A stretch of 22,735 nt of DNA from the NCBI GenBank assembly GCA_022712735.1, contig JAFLKA010000478.1, positions 1-22,735 of the forward strand, in the 5' to 3' direction. The DNA comes from Marinosulfonomonas sp. (GTDB lineage Bacteria; Pseudomonadota; Alphaproteobacteria; Rhodobacterales; Rhodobacteraceae). A program made the position numbers and the translations under genes. Of this stretch, positions 1 through 7,964 are shown in pieces; positions within the stretch are counted from its first letter, which is position 1; every line of letters begins with the position of its first letter. Below the pieces are notes generated by a model that made no database searches, had not been told where the DNA came from, and worked only from the letters and a program-made list of their open reading frames with translations.

Positions 1-1
1 A

Positions 2-94
2 AATATCGACTTGGGATTAGACGCAGGCGCCAAACTCTTCCGGCTTCAGCTTCAGCGGTTGATTGACAAAGAGCAGGAGAAAACCACGCCCTGA
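2..94 (+). CDS. C-terminal end of an unidentified protein (partial)
   Basis: An open frame enters from the left edge and ends at TGA 92-94, giving about 30 residues. The tail is charged and probably helical, with LFRLQLQRLIDKEQEK near the end. There is too little to name a family. It ends about 100 bp before the next reading frame, and the stretch between them (95-191) shows no recognisable signal. It could be a real gene end or a chance open frame. Confidence 0.35.
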   Translation, partial: NIDLGLDAGAKLFRLQLQRLIDKEQEKTTP

Positions 95-191
95 CCCACC
101 CCTGCGAAGCTCGTTCTTTGGCCTCAGCAAGAATGTAAACCTAATCAGGCTCAAGAAAACTTTGCGGCAGAACCCTCAGGACTAATGTGCA

Positions 192-752
192 GTGCCATAC
201 AGTTGCGTTGTTCTGGTCAATGAAAACTCAACAAGCTTCCGGTCATTTATAGAATTAAAGGCCCCTGCCCCATTTCTGTTTAGGCGGATGTCTGTTCACG
301 GTATAGCCAAGTTGTTAGCAGCAGGCTGCAATTGGCTACCAAGTGCGCTTAAGCGGGCATCCGACGGCACATGGAACAGCTACTGGTGGCCAGGACCCTT
401 CTACGCGACGGCGGCTTGGCTGCGCTTGTTGGAGGCCGCACCTTGGGTGTGCCGTGCAGACTCGTCGCAAGGCACAGATCTACCGATCCACACAGCAATG
501 GATCTGGCTTTTGCGGTCGAGATCGCTGCGCGATGGAATTTGGATGCACGGGATGGGTTGTGCCAAGCTTTGCTTGAGCATCAAGGAAAGTCCGGTCTCT
601 GGGCGCCCAGCCGTTGCCTGCGAGTGACAGACGAAAGCTGTCTTTCAGAACAAGGAGGCTGGGGGGAAGTTTTTGCCGACCAGAATGGGTTGATGACAAC
701 GGCGACGGCACTGCGATCTCTATCTGCATTTTGCAAATTCGCACCACACTGA
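192..752 (+). pseudogene. Squalene-cyclase/prenyltransferase-repeat-like protein, probably an N-terminally truncated remnant
   Basis: The frame starts at GTG 192 (in-frame TAA at 183-185) and encodes 186 residues. Residues about 58-80 (DGTWNSYWWPGPFYATAAWL) and about 130-180 (GKSGLWAP, then ADQNGLMTTATALRSL) look like the aromatic, Gly-rich helical repeats of squalene-hopene-cyclase/prenyltransferase alpha-alpha barrels, where QW-type motifs stabilise the fold. Proteins of that group usually have 300 to over 600 residues, so this would be only the last third. No DxDD-type acid motif is present, as expected if the catalytic part is missing. The first 30 residues show no family likeness and the GTG start has no convincing ribosome site. 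I infer a leftover C-terminal piece, but a short genuine protein cannot be excluded. It does not appear to be joined to the glp operon that begins 287 bp downstream. Confidence 0.5.
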
Positions 753-1039
753 CCTGCCATCCAGCCTGAACCAGAGCCTTTTTGGATGAGACGCCGCCTG
801 ATGGCGCAAACCAACCAGTAAAGCCTTGAAACATTCAGGCCAAGGTTCTCAGTTCACCAGATTGGAATGGGCAAACGAAAGACACTCGAAAACCGGCGCT
901 TGCAACACCGCAAAATCGCCGCATAATGCATTCAACCAGATGAACCAAATACTCTCTTTGTTCAGGCTACCTTTGGACCCAAAAAACGCTGCCGGCGGAC
1001 ACGCTAACCATCGGCAGATTTATACATGAGGATGCAACC
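753..1039. other. Intergenic region upstream of the glp operon
   Basis: 287 bp without a convincing gene. A 67-codon plus-strand frame at 826-1029 shows no family features and was not accepted. Just before glpC lies an imperfectly spaced dyad, CTGCCG (989-994) and CGGCAG (1012-1017). A promoter for the operon must lie here or further left, but no clear -35/-10 pair was seen. Confidence 0.4.
989..1017. promoter_or_regulatory. Small inverted repeat before glpC (candidate operator)
   Basis: CTGCCG at 989-994 and its exact reverse complement CGGCAG at 1012-1017 flank a 17-base spacer, ending 22 bp before the glpC start. The position would suit an operator or leader hairpin. Six-base arms can arise by chance, and no regulator gene in the window points to it. 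Confidence 0.2.
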
Positions 1040-2335
1040 TTGATTGAACAGACCCAGACTGACGTAATCGACTTTATGGCCGTTGCCAAAGAATTGCTTC
1101 CGGAAGGCGCAACTTACAGTTCCTGTGTTGGTTGCGGGCTTTGTGCATCTGGTTGCCCTGCTTCGGGTCTTTTCGGCATGGACCCGCGCCGTTTTATCAA
1201 CATGGCCGTGCAGGGTTTGAACGAGGAATTATCGACAACGCCCTGGGTTTGGGCCTGCACGCAGTGCAAACGCTGCGCTTATGTATGTCCCATGGGGATT
1301 GACGTTTCGTTGCTGGTCGCTGTGGCGCGCGGTGGCTGGCCGAAAGAGGATAAGCCAAAGGGGATTGTGCGCTCTTGCGAGGCTCAGATGCTTGACGAAA
1401 GCACAAGTGCGATGGGCCTTCGGTCAGAAGATTTCGTTGAAATCGTCGAAGAAACGGTTGCTGAATTGCGTGAAAGCGATGCGCGGTTCGCCCGCATAAA
1501 AGCGCCCATTGATAAGGTAGGTGCCAAGTTTGTGGTCAATCAAAACTCCAGAGAACCGGCAGTGGAGCCCGAAGAAATGGCCCCGATGTGGAAGATATTT
1601 GATTATGTTGGCGCGGACTGGACCTATGCCTCGAAAGGCTGGGCCGCCGAGAATTTCTGCATGTTCACCGGCGATGACGAATCGTGGAAGGACATGGTGA
1701 AAACCCGTGTCGACGCAATTAACGATCTGGATTGCGAGGTCTGGATCAATACCGAATGCGGCCATTCGTTTTACACCCTGTGGAAGGGGGTGGAGCGTTT
1801 TGGGCTTGAGGCGAATTTTGAAGCAGCCAGTCTGGTCAGTTACTATGCCCAGTGGATCAGGGAAGGCAAGCTGCCGGTCAACGCGGACTGGAACGTGAAT
1901 AATCTGAAATTCACCGTTCAGGACCCTTGCCAGCTGGTTCGCAAATCCATTGGTGATCCGGTCGCTGATGACCTGCGCTTTGTCATGAAAGCGCTGGTTG
2001 GCGAAGACAATTTCATCGACATGCAGCCCAGCCGAAGCGCCAATTACTGTTGTGGTGGCGGTGGCGGGTTCTTGCAGGCAGGCATGGCGGCAGAGCGGCG
2101 GGCCTATGGCAAGCGTAAATTTGACCAGATACTCGCCACAGATGCCGACTATGTCCTGACCCCCTGCCATAACTGCCATTCTCAGATCGACGATATTGGC
2201 AGCCATTTCGGCGGGGCCTATAATGTGGCCCATATCTGGACCCTGATTTGCCTGTCGCTTGGTATTCTGGGGGCGGATGAACGCAAATACCTTGACCCCG
2301 AACTGGCCAAAATCAACCTGCCGGACGCGCCATGA
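1040..2335 (+). CDS. glpC: Anaerobic-type glycerol-3-phosphate dehydrogenase, iron-sulfur subunit C (GlpC-like)
   Basis: 431 residues. Start TTG 1040 is chosen because a GAGG (1028-1031) sits at ribosome-site distance. Two 4Fe-4S binding motifs lie near the N-terminus: CVGCGLCASGCP (about residues 30-41) and CTQCKRCAYVCP (about 73-84). The C-terminal half has one full cysteine-rich CCG module: DPCQLV, then NYCCGGGGG, then TPCHNCHSQI. The first CCG module seen in E. coli GlpC is only partly recognisable here. In the family, GlpC links the GlpAB flavoprotein to the membrane and passes electrons to the quinone pool. The gene is first in the operon and its stop overlaps the glpA start (ATGA, 2332-2335). 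Taken alone it could be any HdrD/GlpC-type protein; the adjacent glpA and glpB make the GlpC assignment likely. Confidence 0.83.
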   Translation: MIEQTQTDVIDFMAVAKELLPEGATYSSCVGCGLCASGCPASGLFGMDPRRFINMAVQGLNEELSTTPWVWACTQCKRCAYVCPMGIDVSLLVAVARGGWPKEDKPKGIVRSCEAQMLDESTSAMGLRSEDFVEIVEETVAELRESDARFARIKAPIDKVGAKFVVNQNSREPAVEPEEMAPMWKIFDYVGADWTYASKGWAAENFCMFTGDDESWKDMVKTRVDAINDLDCEVWINTECGHSFYTLWKGVERFGLEANFEAASLVSYYAQWIREGKLPVNADWNVNNLKFTVQDPCQLVRKSIGDPVADDLRFVMKALVGEDNFIDMQPSRSANYCCGGGGGFLQAGMAAERRAYGKRKFDQILATDADYVLTPCHNCHSQIDDIGSHFGGAYNVAHIWTLICLSLGILGADERKYLDPELAKINLPDAP

Positions 2336-3936
2336 GAAATTCTGGCGCGCGTATCTTTGAAACCGAGGTTCTGGTCATCGGTGGCGGGGTTACCGGAGCG
2401 GGGATCATGCGTGATCTTGCCTTGCGGGGCGTTAACTGTCTTTTGATCGACCGAAGCGATCTGAACGCCGGGGCGTCGGGCGGCAATCACGGCCTGTTGC
2501 ACAGTGGCGGAAGATACGCGGCAGCAGACGCGCAAACCGCCGCCGAATGCCGACGCGAAAGCGAATTGCTAAAGCGGCTTGCGCCGGAATGCATTGATGA
2601 TTGCGGCGGCATGTTTGTGGCGGTTGAGGGCGATGACGAGGAATTCGCACAGCGTTTCCCCGACCACTGCAAGACCGCAGGCATCCCCTGTGAGCCACTG
2701 ACACCTGCCGAGGCGCGGCAACGTGAACCCGCCCTGCCCGATACCGTCATCACCGCCTTTGCCGTCCCGGATGCCACCATTGATCCTTTCAGACTTACCT
2801 TGGAAAATGTCTCGCAGGCCCAGAGCCTGAATGGCAGTAATTTTCTACCGCATATCAGTGTCGAAGCTTTCGACATATCGGACGGGATCATCAAGACTAT
2901 TCAATGTCGTGATTTGCGCAGTGGCGATCCGGTGCAGATACGGGCACAGCAAGTGGTCAATGCAAGTGGGGCCTGGGCCTTGAAAATTGCACGGCTTGCA
3001 GGCTGCTCGGACGTGAATCTGGTTTATTCCAAAGGCACACTGCTGATCAGCAACAGTCGCATCAGCAATGGCGTGATCAATCGCCTTCGGTTGCCGGGTG
3101 ATGGCGATATTCTGGTTCCGGGCGGAACCGTGTCGCTGCTTGGCACCTCTTCGGTGACAGTTTCAGATCCGGACGATTTCCGGCCAACCGTGGGGGAAGT
3201 TGACCGTATCATCCAGGAGGGGGCCCAAATGCTGCCGGTTTTGAATGATACCCGGTTCATCCGCGCCTTTTCCGGCGTGCGCCCGCTTCTGATGGCCTCG
3301 GGGGCGGCAGATGACGGGCGCAAGGCAAGCCGTGGTTTCGTGCTTTTTGATCACGAGGATCAAGGGCTTGCGAACTTTGCAACAATTGCAGGCGGAAAGC
3401 TGACCACCTTCAGGTTGATGGCGGAAAAGACCGTGGATCTGGTTGCCCGCCGCCTGGGCAACACCGCGCCCTGTAAAACGTTGAGCGAACCGCTACCGTC
3501 CGGCGACGCCATTCGCTGGACCGAACCGGGTCTGGCTGCGCGTGACTGGTTTCAGCGTGCTGACCCGACCGACCTAATTCTATGTGAGTGCGAGATGGTG
3601 GCGCGCTCGACCGTGGACAAGATCGTGAAATCCGCACCCGGCGCCGAGGACCACATGAGCCTGAAAGCCATCGCCAGACGCAGCCGGATCGGGAAAGGTG
3701 CCTGTCAGGGAGCGTTCTGCGCGATGCGTGTTACCTCGCACCTCTACGATACCGGCGTCTATGACAGCCGCGACGGCCTTGAACTGATGCGCGATTTTAT
3801 CAATGAGCGCTTTCGCGGTGTCAGGCCGGTTTCGTGGGGCGAACAGCTTCCGCAGATGGAACTGGCCGAAATTTTGCATTGCGGGCTGGCTGGTCTGGAT
3901 TTGCCGGACCGGGATGAAACGGATAGCTCATCATGA
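2332..3936 (+). CDS. glpA: Anaerobic-type glycerol-3-phosphate dehydrogenase, FAD subunit A
   Basis: 534 residues, close to the 542 of E. coli GlpA. It oxidises sn-glycerol-3-phosphate to dihydroxyacetone phosphate. An N-terminal dinucleotide-binding motif, GGGVTGAGIMRDLALRG (about residues 17-33), is followed by the DAO-type FAD fold with GASGGNHGLLHSGGRY (about 47-62). After the FAD domain there is a C-terminal BFD-like 2Fe-2S domain with cysteines in LCECEM and GACQGAFC, which is the architecture that separates GlpA from the aerobic GlpD enzyme. The start overlaps glpC by 4 bp and the stop overlaps glpB by 4 bp, pointing to translational coupling. No broken motif was seen. Confidence 0.9.
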   Translation: MRNSGARIFETEVLVIGGGVTGAGIMRDLALRGVNCLLIDRSDLNAGASGGNHGLLHSGGRYAAADAQTAAECRRESELLKRLAPECIDDCGGMFVAVEGDDEEFAQRFPDHCKTAGIPCEPLTPAEARQREPALPDTVITAFAVPDATIDPFRLTLENVSQAQSLNGSNFLPHISVEAFDISDGIIKTIQCRDLRSGDPVQIRAQQVVNASGAWALKIARLAGCSDVNLVYSKGTLLISNSRISNGVINRLRLPGDGDILVPGGTVSLLGTSSVTVSDPDDFRPTVGEVDRIIQEGAQMLPVLNDTRFIRAFSGVRPLLMASGAADDGRKASRGFVLFDHEDQGLANFATIAGGKLTTFRLMAEKTVDLVARRLGNTAPCKTLSEPLPSGDAIRWTEPGLAARDWFQRADPTDLILCECEMVARSTVDKIVKSAPGAEDHMSLKAIARRSRIGKGACQGAFCAMRVTSHLYDTGVYDSRDGLELMRDFINERFRGVRPVSWGEQLPQMELAEILHCGLAGLDLPDRDETDSSS

Positions 3937-5231
3937 AACGCCAGACCCGCCGCATAACAACACAACTGGCCGTGATCGGTACCGGGCTTGCCGGCTTCGC
4001 GGCAAGCATTTTCGCGCTCAAGCGCGGGCTTGATGTGGCCCAGTTTGGCCATACCGGCGCGATTGCCTACACCACCGGCTACCTCGACCTGCTCGGGGTG
4101 CACGACCAACAGGTTTTGGATGATCCGTGGGCTGGTCTGGATATTCTTCGACGGGAGCAGCCGCAGCATCCGCTGGGTTTTTTGTCTAATCCGGATATCA
4201 GGACGGCGTTCGATCATTTCACCACAAGCCTGAGTGAAATGGGCATCGGATATTCCAGCCCCGGCAATCGTAACCTGTCTGCATTGTTGCCCTACGGCGT
4301 AACAAAACCCACCCTGTCCATACCAAACACCATGGTCCCGGGGATCGAGGCGCGGCAATCAGGTGCTAAAACCCTGATCGTGGATTTTGAAGGATTACAG
4401 GGCTTCAGCGCCAGGGAATTTCAGGTCAATTTTGGTGCCAGTTGGCCAGGGCTTGAGACGGCGCGTTTGTCATTCCCGGATATGGAAGACCGGCAAATAT
4501 TTCCGGAAGTTATGGCCAGATCGCTGGAAACACGGGAGACACAGGAAAAACTGGCCAGCCTGCTGCACCCGGTTCTGAATGGTGCAGAGTATGTTGGCCT
4601 GCCGGCAATTTTGGGGATGCATGCCCCCGACGCAACGCTTGCAAAAATGGAGCGCCTGATTGGTGCGAAACTGTTTGAAATCCCGACCATTCCTCCTGCG
4701 ATACCGGGCATCCGTCTGCGTGAGATGTTTGAACGCGAGTTGCCTGCGCTTGGCCTGAAGCTTGAGCCTCAGCTTAAGGTGTCCAATGTCGCGTTCCACG
4801 AATCCGGCGCGACGCTATTTCTTCGCGGCGCGATGGAGGATCTGGAGGTTGAAGCGCAGGCACTTATTCTTGCCACCGGACGCTTTCTTTCCGGTGGCCT
4901 TGGTTCTGATCGCAACCAACTGGTCGAAACATTGTTGGGGCTACCGATAAGCCAGCCGGAAAAACGCGAAAACTGGTATAGGCAGGATTACCTCGACCCG
5001 CGCGGTCATCCGATAAACCGGGCAGGTGTCGAGATCGATAAATTGTTCCGCCCAATTGGGCCCGGCTCAAAGCCATTCGATGAAAGGCTTTTCGCGTCTG
5101 GTGCCATTTTGGCGCATCAAGACTGGGCGCGCCAGCGCTGCGGTGCGGGAATAGCAATCGCCTCGGCCTACGGTGCCGTTATGGCCGCATCGGATCAAAT
5201 TCTTTCCACCAAAGGCGCTGAATTCAGATAA
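3933..5231 (+). CDS. glpB: Anaerobic-type glycerol-3-phosphate dehydrogenase, flavin subunit B
   Basis: 432 residues (E. coli GlpB has 419). The N-terminus has a Rossmann flavin-binding motif, VIGTGLAGFAASIFALKRG, followed by the GlpB-type segment GAIAYTTGYLDLLG. The C-terminal part has the second flavin-fold strand, LILATGRFLSGGLG. The subunit pairs with GlpA to form the catalytic dimer, which GlpC anchors. Its ATG lies inside the glpA stop (ATGA, 3933-3936). The operon order here is C-A-B rather than the textbook A-B-C. No convincing terminator was seen after it; a weak GTCTG/CAGAC dyad near 5240-5261 has no T tract. Confidence 0.87.
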   Translation: MKRQTRRITTQLAVIGTGLAGFAASIFALKRGLDVAQFGHTGAIAYTTGYLDLLGVHDQQVLDDPWAGLDILRREQPQHPLGFLSNPDIRTAFDHFTTSLSEMGIGYSSPGNRNLSALLPYGVTKPTLSIPNTMVPGIEARQSGAKTLIVDFEGLQGFSAREFQVNFGASWPGLETARLSFPDMEDRQIFPEVMARSLETRETQEKLASLLHPVLNGAEYVGLPAILGMHAPDATLAKMERLIGAKLFEIPTIPPAIPGIRLREMFERELPALGLKLEPQLKVSNVAFHESGATLFLRGAMEDLEVEAQALILATGRFLSGGLGSDRNQLVETLLGLPISQPEKRENWYRQDYLDPRGHPINRAGVEIDKLFRPIGPGSKPFDERLFASGAILAHQDWARQRCGAGIAIASAYGAVMAASDQILSTKGAEFR

Positions 5232-5497
5232 GGCAAATTTGTCTGACTATCTGATGCCAGACACACAGTGCCGTTAGGGCTATTTATACCCTGTTAGAAC
5301 GTTAGAGTATGCCTCCGGCTCCAAATTTCCGAACCACCAAGCGCAGGTGTCGAACATTAACCTAACATGAACAGACAGTTCCACCTGCGTTAACATTCGT
5401 TGTGTCATTAATAACGAAGCAGAGCGCACGTGGGGGTTGTGTGGTTCTTATTTCATAAACCCCAAGCGCCATAACAAAAGAATAAGAGCAGTGAACG
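5232..5497. other. Intergenic region between glpB and the TadE-like gene
   Basis: 266 bp, richer in A and T than its neighbours. No gene was found on either strand. A loose GGGGTT/AACCCC pairing lies around 5432-5465, but its loop exceeds 20 bases. The stretch may hold the old promoter of the decayed pilus genes that follow. Confidence 0.3.
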
Positions 5498-5906
5498 ATG
5501 ACAGTGAAAAAGCGCATAATGGATAGATTCTTAGCTGCGGCTAAAGACACGAGTGGTACAGCAACGGTTGAAGCCGTGCTGTGGTTACCGATATTTTTTT
5601 GGCCTTTTTGTCTTGATCACGGATGTTTCGTTCATCTTTTATGGCCAATCACAAATTCACCGGATTGTGCAGGATGCGAATCGTAATCTGTCGATTGGGC
5701 GGCTGGAAACAGAAGCCGAAACCGAAGAGTTCATTACTGTTGCCCTCGCGAACCTCGCCCCCAATTCAGTCGTTACGTCAACGATCGTGGCCGGGACCGT
5801 TACCTCGACCGTCGTTGCTCCGACATCAGATTTGATGGCCGTTGGCATCGTATCGCTAATGGATATCGACCTGCACATCACATCCAGTCACTTAGTGGAG
5901 TACTGA
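5498..5906 (+). pseudogene. TadE-like Flp-pilus assembly protein, frameshifted
   Basis: The ATG at 5498 opens a TadE-like N-terminus: a basic leader, DTSGTATVEAVLWLPIFF (about residues 17-34), and the start of a hydrophobic helix. This is the pseudopilin-like signature of TadE/TadF proteins of the Tad secretion/pilus system. At the T tract 5594-5600 the frame is lost and the shifted product stops at 5684-5686. Dropping one T restores GLFVLITDVSFIFYGQSQ, which completes the membrane helix, and then a 100-residue periplasmic part ending at TGA 5904-5906 (135 residues in total, a normal size for TadE). The cause may be a true mutation, phase variation at the tract, or a base-calling error. No tad ATPase or prepilin gene is nearby. 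Confidence 0.7.
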
Positions 5907-5908
5907 TC

Positions 5909-6188
5909 ATGAAAATCCTATTTGTTTCACAAACCCGCACCAACATTCGCGCCTTCGGCAAATCCGAGAGCGGCGCGCTTGCGCTGGATGTGTCGAGCTT
6001 GATGGCGGCGCGGACGCAGTTGCACCTTATCCGCTACTTCCTTCCGCCAGGCCAGAACTGACGCCCACGCAAGTTGGGACAACATCGAAACAGCAAAAGG
6101 AATCGGATACATCTCTACTCTGGCATTCGGCCTCGACATCACCAGCGAGAACCCACTGGCCTCAACCCAACGCAATTTCAACCAATAA
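5909..6188 (+). pseudogene. TadG-like/pilus-associated remnant
   Basis: An ATG at 5909, three bases after the TadE-like stop, opens a 50-residue frame ending at TGA 6059-6061. Its FGKSESGALA followed by LDVSSLMAARTQL looks like the first and last parts of the N-terminal region of TadG-like proteins, with the membrane helix between them missing, suggesting a deletion. After the stop, another frame runs 6063-6188 with WDNIETAKGIGYISTLAFGL and ends at TAA; it may be the remaining C-terminal part of the same gene. I recognise the first piece with moderate confidence and do not recognise the second. Confidence 0.42.
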
Positions 6189-6202
6189 CAAACCTTAGCT
6201 GT

Positions 6203-6926
6203 CTATTGCGGTAAATTTAAAAAATACCGCGTTGAACGACCGCCCTGATCACTCTGGATCAGCGCACCCACCGCAACCATTTCGTTTAAGTCACGTGTTG
6301 TTGTTGCGGGAGATGTCTTGGCAATCTTTCCGTATGTTTTTGCACTTAGCCCCAAAGCGACCCGCTTGGCCCCTTCCTGAAACAAGCGCCTTAGAGCAGC
6401 CTCTTGTCGCGGGTGCAGCCTCATAGGGATCAGAAAAAACTGGTTGCGCTGGATCAAGAACCTGGCTTCATCCAATCCCCGATCAGCCACTTTTACCATA
6501 GTTTCTAGAAACCATTTGATGAAGGGCGTGGCGTTGATACTTCTGTCCCTCACCTCCCTGCCCGCCTGTAATGCGGTGTAATAGGCTTTTTTATCGGCCT
6601 CGACCTGGTGCGACAGCCTAAACGGCAAAGCCCCAGAGCGTGCGAATATATGTTCAATGATCGTGCGCCCGATCCGACCGTTGCCATCAGAGAACGGGTA
6701 AATGGATTCAAACCATAAATGCATCAGAGCGTCGACTGACCCCTGCCCTATTGCGCGCTGAAAGGGACGCAACCACCGAAGCCTCAATTTCATGCGTGTC
6801 CAGCTTCACACCTTCGATTGAAAAGGAATGCAAGGCTTCCTGGGTTATTTCCATCAGGATGATTCTTTCGCGCTCTTTAGGCGATAGACCGGCGTACCGC
6901 CCTTTAATACGCCCCATAAGCTCGGC
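6203..6926 (-). pseudogene. Fic-family (AMP-transferase-type) protein remnant, broken
   Basis: Fic enzymes transfer AMP or similar groups to proteins using the motif HxFx(D/E)GNGRxxR. Reading leftwards from about 6926, the piece begins with a Fic N-terminal segment ([22 protein letters not shown]) that includes SFSIEG, matching the (S/T)xxxE(G/N) inhibitory helix. This frame then runs out at a stop. A different frame continues with [12 protein letters not shown] and YPFSDGNGRIGR, then a winged-helix-like C-terminal part, ending at TAG 6203-6205. In intact family members roughly 100 residues separate these two parts, so an internal deletion with frame change probably lies near 6740-6760. The catalytic His is Tyr (codon at 6698-6700). 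The gene's own start is missing because it is fused to an ABC ATPase fragment. Confidence 0.75.
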
Positions 6927-7346
6927 AAAATGATCCACCCGTTCGCGCAGACCCACCAATGCCAGCGGTTTGGCGGGGTCCATCGGATTCCCTGCAATCT
7001 CGGTCACCAGCTCGACATTTTCATAGGCGGTCAGGTTGGGCATCAGATTGTAGAACTGAAACACAAAGCCAACGTGATCACGCCGACAACGGGTCAGTTG
7101 TGTGCCACTCATTCCGGTCAGGTTTTGATCCTGGAAAAAGGCGACCCCGTCGGTGCTGCGATCCAGCCCGCCAAGGATGTTCGAAAACGTGGATTTTCCG
7201 CTGCTCGACGGCCCCAGCAGCACTACGATTTCCCCTTGCGGGATTTCCGGATCAACGCCGCGCAGGGCGTGAACGGCAGAGCGTCCTTTGCCGTAAACCT
7301 TGGTCAAGCCACGTGTGCTGTAGATTTTGCCATTCAACGGGTCCAC
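6927..7346 (-). pseudogene. ABC transporter ATP-binding protein fragment (MacB/LolD type), truncated
   Basis: About 140 residues of the N-terminal half of an ABC ATPase of the LolD/MacB export group: the Walker A motif is GPSSSGKST (normally GPSGSGKST), and the Q-loop region is [22 protein letters not shown]. The homology stops just where the LSGGQ signature should begin, and the frame continues into Fic sequence for another 70 residues. Signature, Walker B and switch His are therefore all absent and the product cannot hydrolyse ATP normally. Odd residues at conserved places (VDPEI, STFSNI, TRCRRD) fit relaxed selection. The ATG at 7346 is the likely original start. No permease gene is present next to it. 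Confidence 0.77.
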
Positions 7347-7390
7347 CTCTCACCGCACTGACCGTCCCCCCGGGTGCGCGCATCCGGATA

Positions 7391-7762
7391 CTATTTCTTA
7401 TCGCGCAGGATAGCGATCTTCAGTGTGGCCGCAATTATAGCCAAAGAAATGCTTGGCGCTTTGCCAACCCCGATAATCTCGTCATTATCGAGCACTCCGG
7501 TTTCTCGCAACGTGCAGGTCCAGCGCCCATCTGTCTCGTTGGCAAGTCCCGTCAGAGAAATTGACCAGTTTGGCAGCACAGTATCCACCAACCGGAGCAC
7601 TTCGTCTGTTGCTTCCAGCGGGCTTGGTTGATGGGCCGCCCAGACCGCTTTTCCGGGAAAGGCTGCGTTCATCCCGTCCAAAACCGCCTCTTCCAGCTCT
7701 GGATCAAGCCGCTCGGCGTTTTCGATTTTCTCCATCAAACCCTTGAGTAGATCATGTTCCAT
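7391..7762 (-). CDS. Phage ABA-sandwich-domain-like small protein
   Basis: 123 residues, start ATG at 7762-7760 with a GAGG-like ribosome site about 8 bases upstream on this strand. The N-terminal 35 residues are acidic and helical. From about residue 50 the pattern ATDEVLRLVDTVLPNWSISL, then GRWTCTLR, DNDEIIGVGKAPSISLAIIAA resembles the ABA-sandwich domain family found in phage and alphaproteobacterial small proteins; its function is unknown to me. It stands alone with no phage genes around it. The frame is intact, unlike its left neighbours, so it may be a live gene. It is transcribed divergently from ppsA. Confidence 0.55.
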   Translation of the reverse strand: MEHDLLKGLMEKIENAERLDPELEEAVLDGMNAAFPGKAVWAAHQPSPLEATDEVLRLVDTVLPNWSISLTGLANETDGRWTCTLRETGVLDNDEIIGVGKAPSISLAIIAATLKIAILRDKK

Positions 7763-7964
7763 CTTTTTACCTCGTTCTTGACTGGTTGATAATGCCTTTA
7801 AGTATACCCGAGCCCTGCCCCATACCGATGATCAAATGATAGCATTATAATGATTGGACATATCAGCCATCCTGTCCTTGACTGAGATCATTGCGCCCTA
7901 CTCGCCTGTCGGTCAAACTTGGACCAAGACGATTTTAATCCGTTACCATGAGGGGGTGCCCGCA
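7763..7964. other. Divergent intergenic region between the ABA-sandwich-like gene and ppsA
   Basis: 202 bp that must carry the start signals of both divergent genes. An exact TATAAT occurs at 7846-7851, but the bases 17 upstream (7823-7828) are a poor -35. A TTGACT at 7778-7783 has no good -10 at standard distance. An extended frame upstream of ppsA (from 7854) is explained by the downstream start choice. Confidence 0.3.

Noticed and set aside
826..1029. 67-codon plus-strand frame before glpC
   Set aside because: No motif, no good ribosome site, ordinary composition; treated as intergenic.
5240..5261. GTCTG/CAGAC dyad after glpB as a terminator
   Set aside because: Five-base arms with a 12-base loop and no T tract; too weak.
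6208..6230. GCGGTA/TACCGC hairpin at the Fic 3' end
   Set aside because: It lies inside the Fic coding frame and lacks a T tract on the relevant side; probably coincidental.
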